From Thraustochytrium sp. TN22 (taxonomy: Eukaryota; Sar; Bigyra; Thraustochytrida; Thraustochytriidae): DNA of 27,994 bases. The notes under the pieces were generated by a model, which was not told where the DNA came from, ran no database searches, and saw only the letters and a program-made list of their open reading frames with translations. Position 1 is the first letter of the stretch. Every line of letters begins with the position of its first letter. A program made the position numbers and the translations under genes. This document shows positions 1-8,690 of this stretch, piece after piece. The stretch is from positions 1-27,994 of the forward strand of contig JABLUY010000358.1 in NCBI GenBank assembly GCA_013306675.1, read 5' to 3'.

Positions 1-737
1 CACGAGCGGGCGCTCGCCTCGAGATCATCCACCTGCTCCTCATCCACCTCCGCATCCTGAAGGCCATGAGCGCGAGGTGGCCATGAGCGCTGGGTGCGAG
101 ATGGAGGAGGAGGCAATCAACGCTGAAATGTGTCGTCGCAAAGCAGCTGGACTGCAACACGAGCGTACTCCTGCCTCGAGATCATCTACCTGCTCCCTAT
201 TCCCCTCCGCATATTGATGGCCATGAGCGCGACGAGATGGAGGAGGCAATCAACGCTGAAATGTGTCGTCGCACAGCAGCTGGACTGCAACACGAGCGGG
301 CGCTCGCCTCGAGATCATCCACCTGCTCCTCATCCACCTCCGCATCCTGAAGGCCATGAGCGCGAGATGGCCATGGGCGCTGAGTGCGAGATGGAGGAGG
401 AGGCAATCAACGCTGAAACGTGTCGTCGCAAAGCAGCTGGACTGCAACACGAGCGTACTCCTGCCTCGAGATCATCTACCTGCTCCCTATTCCCCTCCGC
501 ATATTGATGGCCATGAGCGCGACGAGATGGAGGAGGCAATCAACGCTGAAGAAGAAATGTGTCGTCGCACAGCAGCTGGACTGCAGCACGAGCGGGCGCT
601 CGCCTCGAGATCATCCACCTGCTCCTCATCCACCTCCGCATCCTAAAGGCCATGAGCGCGAGATGGGCGCTTAGTGCGAGATGGAGGAGGAGGCAATCAA
701 CGCTGAAATGTGTCGTCGCACAGCAGCTGGACTGCAA
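1..737. repeat. Compound tandem repeat of alternating 157-bp and 133-bp subunits
   Basis: Two related subunits alternate, each opening with CACGAGCG. Starts are at 1 (A, 157 bp), 158 (B, 133 bp), 291 (A, 157 bp), 448 (B, 139 bp, with a 6-bp GAAGAA insertion) and 587 (A, 151 bp, with a 6-bp deletion). A further partial copy starts at 738. Every subunit length is 1 modulo 3, so any translation shifts frame at each copy and no long open frame crosses the array. The array is cut by the left edge of the window. It is most simply a noncoding satellite downstream of IFT43. Confidence 0.9.
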
Positions 738-744
738 CACGAGC

Positions 745-804
745 GGACTCCTGCCTCGCGGGCTCCTGCCTCGCGGACTCCTGCCTCGCGGGCTCCTGCC
801 TCGA
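745..804. repeat. Four copies of a 15-bp minisatellite
   Basis: The unit GGRCTCCTGCCTCGC is repeated four times head to tail inside the last, truncated B subunit of the larger array. The third base of the unit alternates A, G, A, G, which suggests that the present array arose by doubling of a 30-bp dimer. Confidence 0.9.
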
Positions 805-837
805 GATCATCCACCGACCCAAGGCCTTAGAGCGAGG

Positions 838-1042
838 TGAATGATGTCGACAAATTTGAGGCGCCTGCTTGCTAGCTAGAGCTACGCAGCACACTAGCTA
901 GCTTCGCAGCGCACATTCGCATAAAGCCTCTCCTCCCCCTCCCCCCCTTGGCGGCTCTACTGGAGCTACCTTGCGGCCAGTGTGGAACAAAAACAAAAAA
1001 GTCATCATTCTTCCTTTCCAAGCATTGCCAAGCGGAGTGGAC
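838..1042. other. IFT43 3' flank, no gene seen
   Basis: This spacer between the repeat array and the IFT43 stop holds a short inverted repeat, GCTAGCTAG and CTAGCTAGC, near 870-902. An A-rich stretch on the plus strand near 987-1002 would be U-rich in the IFT43 transcript and could lie in its 3' UTR. No coding signal was seen. Confidence 0.5.
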
Positions 1043-1960
1043 TCACTGAACCGTGGTCAGAGAAGCGCGAGCCGCAGAGCGACGCTGGGAGCGCACAGAC
1101 TGCGTCTGTGATGAGGCGGTGTCGGCAGGGATGACAGCGTCGGCGTCGACATCGGCGTCCTCGGGCTGAGTCCCCTCCGAGCCGTCACGCGAGCGCTGAA
1201 ACGCCTCGGTGGACTCCTTTTGGCGGGTCATCTCCTGCGAGACGTGCTCAAGGAGCTGCTCAAAGTCCCAGGGCTCGTCGGGCTCCTCAAGGCGATCGCG
1301 GGGCACCAACACGCTGGAGAGAATGCTGAGGTCGAGACGCTGCTGCTGGTCATCGGCCTTGGCAGCCGGGATCTGCAGTCCGTGGATCTGACGGTCCAGC
1401 TCGCGTAGGCTCTGCACCGCGCGGTAGTTCGCTGGCGCCTCGGCGACCTTGAGCTGCAAGTCCTCCTCCTGGTCCTCGTCCAGGTCTGGGATGATCATGA
1501 TGTTGCCGTCGTCGTTGGCGTCGTCCATGGCAAAGTGCTTGCTCGTGTGCGGAGCAGAGGTGGAGGTGGCATCGGCGTCCTCCTGAGCATCACTCAGGTC
1601 GGTCATGAAGCCGTCGCGCGCCGCGGACTTGCGCTTCGATTTCTTGGCGCCGTCGGCGGCCTTGCCCTCGTCGTCCTCGTCGTCTGCCTTGCCCTCCGTA
1701 GGGACGGTCTCCTCGCCCCAGCCGGCGGACTTGCGTTGCGGCGGCCTGCTCCTCGGCGCGTCGTCATCGTCGGCCTCGGCGTCCTCGCCGCCCTCGGCGC
1801 GCCCGGTTGCGCCGGCCCCGTCCTCATCGGCGCCGGCGCGCTTGCCCTCGTACTTCTCCTCAAAGCCCTCGAGCCTCGTCGCGGCGTCGGCCTCATCCGC
1901 GCGCTCTCCAAGTCGCTCTGCATCGGCCTGCAGCGCGCCCCAGTCGCCCTCGGCCGCCAT
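1043..1960 (-). CDS. IFT43: Intraflagellar transport protein 43 (IFT-A subunit)
   Basis: A 305-residue protein. IFT43 is a small subunit of the IFT-A complex, which supports retrograde transport in cilia and flagella and binds IFT121. The conserved C-terminal part is visible at about residues 150-245: an acidic motif IIPDLDEDQEED, then the LREL region, then a block ending in PWDFEQLLEHV, matching the family's IPDLDE...W-D motif. The first 150 residues are charged and low in complexity, as is usual in this family. The ATG at 1960 is chosen because it begins a coherent acidic N-terminus; the frame stays open upstream only as antisense of the next gene. The gene is divergent from the RCC1/BTB gene. 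Its presence implies a flagellated life stage. The assignment rests on motif recognition, not alignment. Confidence 0.8.
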   Translation of the reverse strand: MAAEGDWGALQADAERLGERADEADAATRLEGFEEKYEGKRAGADEDGAGATGRAEGGEDAEADDDDAPRSRPPQRKSAGWGEETVPTEGKADDEDDEGKAADGAKKSKRKSAARDGFMTDLSDAQEDADATSTSAPHTSKHFAMDDANDDGNIMIIPDLDEDQEEDLQLKVAEAPANYRAVQSLRELDRQIHGLQIPAAKADDQQQRLDLSILSSVLVPRDRLEEPDEPWDFEQLLEHVSQEMTRQKESTEAFQRSRDGSEGTQPEDADVDADAVIPADTASSQTQSVRSQRRSAARASLTTVQ

Positions 1961-2483
1961 GGTATTGGTGGCCTCAGACGCGGGCCCCGGCCGCCGAACT
2001 CGGCGAGCGCCCGCTCGGGCCCTCGCTCGTGGCCGCTCGCGAGCCGCTGCCGCTCCGCGCGAAGCTCCGCCCGCGCGAGGCCGCGCGCGAGGCCGCCTCC
2101 GACTCCGAATCCGAGTCCGAGTCGGGGTTCTGCGCTGCGCTGCCTCGCGTGCCGTTACGGTCTGGGTCGTCCGCGCGCACACGTGCCGAGGACACATGGC
2201 GCGCAGTGGGACGCGCGTCCCAGTCTCGAACTCGAGATCAAACGCAAAGTCCACCCACCCGACCTCGCTCGGAGTCGACTCCGGATCGCGCCGGGCGCGA
2301 GCTGCGCAGCGGCGGGCCAGGCCAGGGCGCCCCCGGTCGCCGCGCCACCCCGCGCGCGAGCGACGCCGCGCCGGGCCGGCGCGCGCGACTGGACGTTGCG
2401 GGCGGCAGCACGCGATCGAGGCCAACGGCAGCGACCTAGGCGGCGACAGGCAGACGCTCGAGACGGACGCGGCGCGCGTCGGC
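1961..2483. promoter_or_regulatory. Shared divergent promoter region of IFT43 and the RCC1/BTB gene
   Basis: A 523-bp GC-rich spacer separates the two divergent start codons. Both strands are open in several frames, but the translations are Arg/Ala/Pro-rich and uneven, as expected of noncoding GC-rich DNA. A short GA/TC-rich repeat (CCGAATCCGAGTCCGAGTC) lies near 2104-2124. No TATA box is obvious. If the RCC1/BTB protein starts further upstream, for example at the ATG at 2196, the region shrinks accordingly. Confidence 0.5.
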
Positions 2484-5400
2484 ATGCAGGGCGAGGGCGG
2501 CGTGGAGGCGGCGGCGGGGATGGAGGACGAGGTGGCGGGGTTCGACTCGCCCAGCGTCAAGGAGAGGGTGAAGAAGATCGAGCAGAGAGTCAGCGCCAAG
2601 GCGCAGAGCCAGAGGGCCAAGCGACGCGCGAGAGCGGAGGGCAACCAGGAGGCGCAGGACGACGACGACGACGACGACGATGACGACGCGGGGAGCGGTG
2701 ATGAGTACGAGCGCGGAGAGAGCGAGGCGGGCCCGGGCGCGAAGGATGCGACGGAGGCGGAGTATGAGTTCAGCGAGGGCCTGCGCGAGGCCATCGAGAC
2801 GCGCATGGACTGGTTCGACCCGGCGCAGGTAGAGGCGCGAGCGTCCAGGGACGCGCCTGTGCCCGTGCGGGCGTCGGGCGACTTTTTGAAGACGATGTGC
2901 GCAATCCGCGAGCACCTGGACGAGCGCATCAGCCGAGAGCTGGCCGCCGCCGTGCCGTTCGCGGTCGTGCACAGCCCTGATGCGCTCGCGTCTTGCCACA
3001 ATCTGGGCGACCTCGCCGCCATGCTGGATGCAGCGCATACGTTCCGCTGGTCGCCGTCGCAGAGCGCGCTGGAGCCGGGCGCGCTGGCAGCCACCGAGCA
3101 GGACGAGCAGGACGAGAAGGAGGTGCTTGCACTCCTGAGTCGCGCGCAGATGGTGCAGGTGGGCGAGAGCGCGGCGTCGGTGCGCGCTGCCAATCTCAAG
3201 TCGCTTACGCGCGCAGCCATGGCCGAGCTGCTAGCGTGCGACGCCTCCATCCGCTACCGCGGCGGCGACAATGTCTGCGGCGCGGACGCCCTGGAGGCGG
3301 CTTTGGCGACCCAGGTCCGCTCCATCCTGCTGGCTGGCGATATCTTCGCCGCGGAGGCGCGCGCGCATCTGCCAGAAAGCATTGAAGTACACGCGGACTG
3401 CCGCAGTCTGGTGGTCGTCAAGAACGCCGAGGAGCGACCTGCGCGCGCCTGGGACCTCGCACGCGCGGTCGGTCCGCTCAAACTGGTGGCAAGAACAGGG
3501 TATTTTCGCCAGCTCGGGGCGTGGGGCACCGGACTAGTGGTCACGGGCCGGGCCCGCGTCACAGCGCGCGCCTCGCACGGCGAGCTGCATGTGGACGTCG
3601 AGCTGACCTGCGAGAACACGGTTGAGCGCATCGCGCAGGGCGAACCCTTTGGCGTTGTCCTCGCCGTCGTGGCGCAGGAGTCAGCCAGCAGCGAGCAGGC
3701 CGACGCGGCAGAGGAGACGCCCGAGACGGATGAGCCCGAGCTGGCTCTTGGCGGTGCGCGTCGCGACGACGACAAGGCCGCGGCAGCCGAGGAGGAGGCA
3801 GCCTTCATGCGGCGAGACCTGCCTCGCCTCGCGGTCAAGGACACGGCGCGATACGCGAGCCAGGTGGACCTGATTGGCTGGGGCCAGAACCCGTCCAGCG
3901 TGCTAGGCCCAGCAGAGGCCGTCGCGGAGGAGCGCGCGGCGCCGGCGCAGATTCCCTTGTACGGCGCGATTGAGCTGACGCGTGTGGCTGCCTTGACGTG
4001 CTCGCCGCGGCACTGCATCGCCATGTCCGATATGGGCATCGTGTACTCGTGGGGCAGCGGCACCGACGGCGCGTTGGGCCACGGCGACGAGAAGCCGTGC
4101 CCGTACCCTCGCCTGGTGTCGGCGTTGTGCGAGCGAGATGAGCCGGTGCTGGCGGTGGACGTGGCCTGTGGCGGCGACGCCGCCGGCGTGCACTCCGCGT
4201 GCGTGAGCCGCGAGGGTAAGCTGTACACGTGGGGTCTGGGCACGGCGCTTGGCCTGGGCGGCGCCAAGAGCCGCAATCTGCCGGTCTGCCTGCCCGCAGA
4301 GCGCTTCGGGGGCGACCTTGTGGATGCCGTGGCGTGCGGCGGCGGCTTCACGGTCGCGCTCACGTGCAAGGGCCGCGTTTACGCGTGGGGCAGCTGGCAG
4401 CATGGCCGTCTCGGCCTGGGCAAGACCGAGCTGCGCGCCTCGGCGCGCGACGGCGGCAAGCCGGCCGACACGGCCACCGCCGCCTTGCAGCGCTTCCGCG
4501 CCCTGCCGGGCCGCGTGCGCGGCGACCTGGAGGACGCGCAGATTGTGGCAGTGGCGTGCGGCGAAGCCCACGCGCTTGCTGTGGACGAGGGAGGGCGACT
4601 GTATGTGTGGGGCCGCGGGTCACACGGTCAGCTCGGGCTCGGAGACCTGCGCAACCGGGTAGAGCCGTGCGCCGTCCAGCACCTGCTAGACGGCGACGGC
4701 GAACCGCAGCGACTCCCAAACGTGCGCCGCATTGCCTGCGGCACGCACCACTCCTTGGCGGTCTCGTGGGCCGGTCAAGTGCTGTCGTGGGGCGGCTTCG
4801 GGTCGCCCGCGCTCGGGCTGGGCGAGGCGCTCACAAACTGGGGCGTGCGCGTCAAGGGCAGCTTCGTGGAGGGCGACCACGAGGCCTTTCCTACGAAGCA
4901 GACGGCGCCGCTGCTGCGCGAGCGTCCGACCTGGGAGGGCGTCGAGGCCGCCTGCACGGCACGTCGCGAGCAGCCTTGGCGCTGGCCGCGCGAGCTCGCC
5001 GGCCTGCGCGGCCTGCGCGTGGTCCAAGTGACGGCTGGGGACCAGTTCACGAGCGCTCGCACAGCGCGCGGCGAGGTCTACATGTGGGGCCGGCGGCCTG
5101 GTGCCGCACCAGTGGCCGCACCGCGGCTCGCGACCCCAGAGTCCTTGCGCGGCGCCTTCGTGGAGACCCTCGCGAGCGGGCCGGGCTTCCAGCTGGCCGT
5201 CACAAGTGGCGCGCGCTGCGCAGAGGACCTGCGCCGTCGACAGCGCCGTGACCTGACGTTGCAGGCGGCGCCCTACGATGTGGAGCTGCGCGCCGGCGGC
5301 GTACGCATCGCCGCGCACCGTATCGTGCTGGCGGCGCGCTGTGCCGTGCTGCGCCGCCTCATCGAGCTTGAGGAGGACGTGGCCGACGTCGACCTGCTGG

Positions 5401-6512
5401 AGCTGGAGCTGCCAGACGTGGGCTCGGACGCGGCCGCTGTCGTGGTCGACTTTCTCTACGGAGATAACGTATTCGAGGTGCTCGATCCCATGGGCACGCT
5501 GGCTGAGGAGGTCAGCCGCGTGGCCGCGGACCTGCAGCTGGATCGCCTGGAGGCCATCTGCGCGCGCAGTCAGGCGGCCGCGCCCGAGGCCTTCGAGGCA
5601 GCCGTGGACGAGCCGGAGAAGCTGGCTTCGGTCTTTGTGGAGCAGCTCGGACGCTTTGTCAACGAGCCGCGCTGGGCCGACGTGCGTATCGCCACGGCAG
5701 ACGGCAGGGCCGTGCATGCGCACAGCATCGTCCTGGCCTCGCGGTCCGAATACTTTGCGGAGCGCCTACGCACGCTGCGCGAGGCGCGCCCGCGCGATGA
5801 GGACCGCGCCGAGGACGGCGAGGACGACGGCCCGGCGGCACGCGCACTCCTGCTCGACTTGCCCGAGTCCCAGGCCGCGGTGCTGCGCCTTCTCACCTTT
5901 CTCTACGTGGGCCGGCTGGACGGCGGCGACGGGGCCACCCGCATGGAGGACCTCGCCATCGCCGTGGCCTATGGCCTCGAGGAGATGCGCCGTCTGTGCG
6001 AGGACGCGATCGAGGTCGACGAGAGCAACGCCGTGCAGGCGCTCCGCGTCGCGACGGAGCTAAATTGCGCCGGGCTGCGCGAGCGGGCGCTGCACTTTGT
6101 CGTGCAGCACCTGGGCTCCTTGGCACAGTCCAAGGCCTTCCTCAAGCTGCAGCGGGAGCGCGCCGACCTATTGCTTGAGGTCATGCGCGTGGCGCGCGCC
6201 GCGAGCGCCTTCCGCACCATCGTTACGGAGAAGGGCCTGCTTGCGGACGAGACCGACCCGGCCGACCTGCTGCGCCTCGTTCTGCGCAGCGACGAGGAGG
6301 TCGCGGAGGAGCGCCGTCGCAAGGAGCAAGAGCAGAGCCTCGACGCCGCGGATCCTTTGCCGTGGCGTCAGTTTGCGCTGGCCGCACTCTGCGTCTTGCT
6401 GTACGCCTACGTCATGTCTACGCCTTCCATGCTCACCTATGTGCCCTTTGTCAACGGCGTCGGGCTCTTGGTGCTGGCTGTGGCTGGCGGCATGACCATG
6501 GCGCAGGATTGA
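2484..6512 (+). CDS. RCC1-repeat protein with two BTB domains and a C-terminal membrane segment
   Basis: A 1342-residue product from the ATG at 2484 (G at -3); the frame is open back to 1605, and 2196 is an alternative ATG. Order of parts: an acidic N-terminus with a ten-Asp run near residues 59-68; an unrecognised region of about 350 residues; six to seven RCC1-type blades at about 500-880, with repeated VACG...YxWG...GxLGLG motifs; a first BTB domain at about 931-1000 (DVELRAGG...AHRIVLAARC); a second at about 1063-1150 (WADVRIAT...HSIVLASRSEYF); a BACK-like helical region; and two hydrophobic segments at about 1293-1340. RCC1/BTB proteins often act as cullin-3 adaptors or GTPase-linked scaffolds. 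The tail suggests membrane anchoring with a cytosolic propeller. No intron is needed. The substrate cannot be told from sequence. Confidence 0.85.
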   Translation: MQGEGGVEAAAGMEDEVAGFDSPSVKERVKKIEQRVSAKAQSQRAKRRARAEGNQEAQDDDDDDDDDDAGSGDEYERGESEAGPGAKDATEAEYEFSEGLREAIETRMDWFDPAQVEARASRDAPVPVRASGDFLKTMCAIREHLDERISRELAAAVPFAVVHSPDALASCHNLGDLAAMLDAAHTFRWSPSQSALEPGALAATEQDEQDEKEVLALLSRAQMVQVGESAASVRAANLKSLTRAAMAELLACDASIRYRGGDNVCGADALEAALATQVRSILLAGDIFAAEARAHLPESIEVHADCRSLVVVKNAEERPARAWDLARAVGPLKLVARTGYFRQLGAWGTGLVVTGRARVTARASHGELHVDVELTCENTVERIAQGEPFGVVLAVVAQESASSEQADAAEETPETDEPELALGGARRDDDKAAAAEEEAAFMRRDLPRLAVKDTARYASQVDLIGWGQNPSSVLGPAEAVAEERAAPAQIPLYGAIELTRVAALTCSPRHCIAMSDMGIVYSWGSGTDGALGHGDEKPCPYPRLVSALCERDEPVLAVDVACGGDAAGVHSACVSREGKLYTWGLGTALGLGGAKSRNLPVCLPAERFGGDLVDAVACGGGFTVALTCKGRVYAWGSWQHGRLGLGKTELRASARDGGKPADTATAALQRFRALPGRVRGDLEDAQIVAVACGEAHALAVDEGGRLYVWGRGSHGQLGLGDLRNRVEPCAVQHLLDGDGEPQRLPNVRRIACGTHHSLAVSWAGQVLSWGGFGSPALGLGEALTNWGVRVKGSFVEGDHEAFPTKQTAPLLRERPTWEGVEAACTARREQPWRWPRELAGLRGLRVVQVTAGDQFTSARTARGEVYMWGRRPGAAPVAAPRLATPESLRGAFVETLASGPGFQLAVTSGARCAEDLRRRQRRDLTLQAAPYDVELRAGGVRIAAHRIVLAARCAVLRRLIELEEDVADVDLLELELPDVGSDAAAVVVDFLYGDNVFEVLDPMGTLAEEVSRVAADLQLDRLEAICARSQAAAPEAFEAAVDEPEKLASVFVEQLGRFVNEPRWADVRIATADGRAVHAHSIVLASRSEYFAERLRTLREARPRDEDRAEDGEDDGPAARALLLDLPESQAAVLRLLTFLYVGRLDGGDGATRMEDLAIAVAYGLEEMRRLCEDAIEVDESNAVQALRVATELNCAGLRERALHFVVQHLGSLAQSKAFLKLQRERADLLLEVMRVARAASAFRTIVTEKGLLADETDPADLLRLVLRSDEEVAEERRRKEQEQSLDAADPLPWRQFALAALCVLLYAYVMSTPSMLTYVPFVNGVGLLVLAVAGGMTMAQD

Positions 6513-6642
6513 TATCGTCACGGAAAAGCGGCTTTTCTTTTTGTCAATTCTCTATCTCCAGTCTCCCTCTCCCTCTTTCTCTATCTGTCTCTCTTCTCTC
6601 TGCAGAGTTCACGTTCACTAAGATGTGGGCTCTTCCATCAGA
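6513..6642. other. Convergent intergenic spacer with pyrimidine tract
   Basis: This short spacer lies between the stops of two convergent genes. It holds a near-perfect palindrome at 6523-6537 (GAAAAGC-G-GCTTTTC) just after the RCC1/BTB stop, then a strong T/C-rich tract to about 6605. Both may belong to the 3' UTR and 3'-end signals of the RCC1/BTB transcript. Confidence 0.5.
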
Positions 6643-8019
6643 TCAGGTGGCCGTATTCTGCAGCGCACTCACGACCGAAGCATGCGTATTGCTCACCTTC
6701 TCCGCCAGGTGCGTGGCGCGCGCGTTGAGCTCCTTGCGCACTTGCAAGAGGCTGTCGGACGTCACGTGCATGCCATCTAAGCGGTGCATTTGCACATGGT
6801 CCACAAACCCGCTGAGCTGCTCGATGCGCGTCTTGGCGAGTAGCAAGTTGTTGCGCGCCTCCTCGAAGGCGCGCACCAGCGCCACAGCCTGGTCCAGTTC
6901 CGTGTCGACCTGCGTCAGCTCGCCCTGGATCTGCTCCAAGGCAGCCTGGCCTGCCGTGTCATGCTCACTGCTGCTGCTGCCTCCGCCGCCGCCGCCCTGC
7001 TGCAGCTGGTCCAAGAGCGACATGCCGCTGCTCGACGCGGTCGACCCGTTCGATGCTAGAGCCACCATGCTGGGCGCTGGAGAGCTCGTCTCGCCGCCGG
7101 CGATACCGAAGCTCAAGAGATCATCCTCGCCCTGGGTCGCCGCCGGCGCCGAGGGCTGCGGGGCGTGCAACGCTGTGGGTGGCTGTGCCGACGACCCGAC
7201 GCTGGCTGCGCTGGTGCCCGAGCCCGAGCCCTGTGCCACCTTGATGCTCATGTTGGCGAAGAGGTTGCCGGCCTGCTGCACTGGCGGTTCAGAGGGCGAG
7301 TCAAAGAGCAAGGGATTCGCGTCGTAGCCGCCGCCGCTTCTACCGTTGCTGGCCGGGGCCGGTGGTGGCGGCGGTGGGGGCGTGTGGCGAGCAGAGGGCT
7401 CGATCTCGTTGTCACCGAGCAGGTTAAGCCCATCCGCGCCCGCGTCTGCGGCAGCGTCAGCAGACCCGGCCGACTGCGTGCGGTGCTGCATGGCCCGCCG
7501 CTGGGATGGAGGGATGCGCTTCTTCCGGCCGCCGACGCCTGAGGCAGATGAGGTGCCCCCCGCAGCCGCCGCGGGTGCAGCCGCTGCTGCCGCAGCCCCT
7601 GAGGAGGCCGAGGGCGTGGCGCGCGCCTGCTGGGCCGCCCCAGGTGCTGCGTTGGCGGCCGAGGCGTCGCCCACCCAGCGCCTGTGCTCGTACTTGTTGC
7701 GGATAAAGTCCTCACGCTCCCGCATCGAAGTGGGCCGGCGGTAGTTGGCCGGCAGCGTCGCCTCGAAGTACGCGTTGGCGCGGTCGTTGCCTCCGTTGCG
7801 CATGTTGGCCACGAGCTGCGGCGTCCACTTGTCCAGACTGATGCTCTTGACGAAGCTGATGTGCACGCCCATGGATCTGTGCACGCCGCTGCAGTCCAGG
7901 CACATGAAGATGCCCAGGTTCACCGACGCCCATGTCGGGTTGGGCTCGCGGCAGTCCACGCACACATCGTTGCCGGGCACCGACCGGATCAGCGCGCGCA
8001 GCTCGCTCTGGAACTGCAT
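6643..8019 (-). CDS. ArfGAP-domain protein, SMAP-like
   Basis: A 458-residue product. ArfGAP proteins trigger GTP hydrolysis on Arf GTPases in coated-vesicle traffic. The zinc finger is C-x2-C-x16-C-x2-C (Cys20, 23, 40, 43), followed by SGVHRSMGVH with the arginine-finger candidate Arg48 and then VKSISLDKW; order and spacing are closest to the SMAP/Age2 group. The middle is Ala/Ser/Pro-rich and contains LNLLGDNE, NPLLFDSP and EDDLLSFG, which resemble clathrin-box or DLL motifs (inference). The last 95 residues are predicted helical or coiled-coil. The ATG at 8019 is the first in-frame one before the domain, but it leaves a slightly short N-terminus. The upstream frame (ASKQLGD) reads plausibly, so a spliced upstream exon or an earlier start is possible. 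The gene converges with the RCC1/BTB gene. Confidence 0.85.
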   Translation of the reverse strand: MQFQSELRALIRSVPGNDVCVDCREPNPTWASVNLGIFMCLDCSGVHRSMGVHISFVKSISLDKWTPQLVANMRNGGNDRANAYFEATLPANYRRPTSMREREDFIRNKYEHRRWVGDASAANAAPGAAQQARATPSASSGAAAAAAAPAAAAGGTSSASGVGGRKKRIPPSQRRAMQHRTQSAGSADAAADAGADGLNLLGDNEIEPSARHTPPPPPPPAPASNGRSGGGYDANPLLFDSPSEPPVQQAGNLFANMSIKVAQGSGSGTSAASVGSSAQPPTALHAPQPSAPAATQGEDDLLSFGIAGGETSSPAPSMVALASNGSTASSSGMSLLDQLQQGGGGGGSSSSEHDTAGQAALEQIQGELTQVDTELDQAVALVRAFEEARNNLLLAKTRIEQLSGFVDHVQMHRLDGMHVTSDSLLQVRKELNARATHLAEKVSNTHASVVSALQNTAT

Positions 8020-8134
8020 GTCGCCCAGCTGCTTGCTGGCCAGCCTCGATCCCGCCGCCCGCGCCACGCCCGGGCCCGGGCCCGCGCCGCCAGAGCTGGA
8101 CAGAGCCGGACGCCCGGCCTCTCGCGCCCCGCGC

Positions 8135-8135
8135 T

Positions 8136-8179
<44 letters not shown>

Positions 8180-8190
8180 GCGCGCGCGCG
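8135..8190. repeat. GCC trinucleotide tract followed by CG dinucleotide tract
   Basis: About 14 GCC units run from 8135 to 8179 and pass directly into CGCGCG to 8190. The tract lies about 115 bp upstream of the ArfGAP start and probably sits in its promoter or 5' UTR. Such tracts are prone to length change. Confidence 0.9.
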
Positions 8191-8240
8191 AGACAGCTGC
8201 GCTCGTTGGCTCGCGGTTTGCGGCCACCTTGGCGGACAGT

Positions 8241-8690
8241 GAGGCCCAGGGCGACTCGGCCACCGCCGGGCCCGCGGACCTCGGGTACGAGCTCGCGGCG
8301 CGTGTCGAGGCCGCGCGGAGCTCTGCGGCGCGGTGTTCCTTTGCGAGGCACCTGGCAGGTGCTCGTAGGCCTCTAGAGCGTTTTGCAGCCAGTGAGGCCC
8401 AACGCGACTCGGCCTCCGCCGGGCCCGCGGACCTCGGGTACGAGCTCGCGGCGCGTGTCGAGGCCGCTCGGAGCTCTGTGACGAGGAGTTCCTTTGCGAG
8501 GCACCTGGCAGGTGCTCGTAGGCCTCTAGAGCGTTTTGCAGCCGATGAGGCCCAAAGCGACTCGGCCTCAGCCGAGCCAGCGGACCTCGGGTACGAGCTA
8601 GCTGTGCGTGTCGAGGCCGCACGGAGCTCTGCGGCGAGGAGTTCCTTTGCGAGGCATCTGGCTGGTGCTAGGAGAGCGCTTTGCGGCCAC
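8241..8690. repeat. Three tandem copies of a 153-bp unit upstream of the ArfGAP gene
   Basis: Copies begin with GAGGCCCA at 8241, 8394 and 8547, exactly 153 bp (51 codons) apart. The third copy diverges in its last 30 bases. TTTGCGGCCACCT occurs just before copy 1 and again at the end of copy 3, so the array probably began as a longer unit. Because the period is a multiple of three, several frames on both strands stay open through the array. Differences between copies fall in all codon positions, which does not favour coding in any frame. Confidence 0.85.

Noticed and set aside
1-840. Repeat array read as a coding repeat protein
   Set aside because: Each subunit changes frame and stops recur (HPHLRIL-type and SAS-stop frames alternate), so no continuous product is possible.
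1605-2483. N-terminal extension of the RCC1/BTB frame
   Set aside because: It overlaps IFT43 in antisense, is Arg/Ala/Ser-rich and has no domain signal; the ATG at 2484 gives a coherent start.
1961-3250. Upstream minus-strand extension of the IFT43 frame to 735 residues
   Set aside because: It is antisense to the RCC1/BTB coding region and shared promoter; family length and composition support the start at 1960.
6540-6605. Pyrimidine tract ending TCTCTCTGCAG as a 3' splice site
   Set aside because: It lies after the RCC1/BTB stop, no downstream coding exon follows on the plus strand, and the introns seen here lack such tracts.
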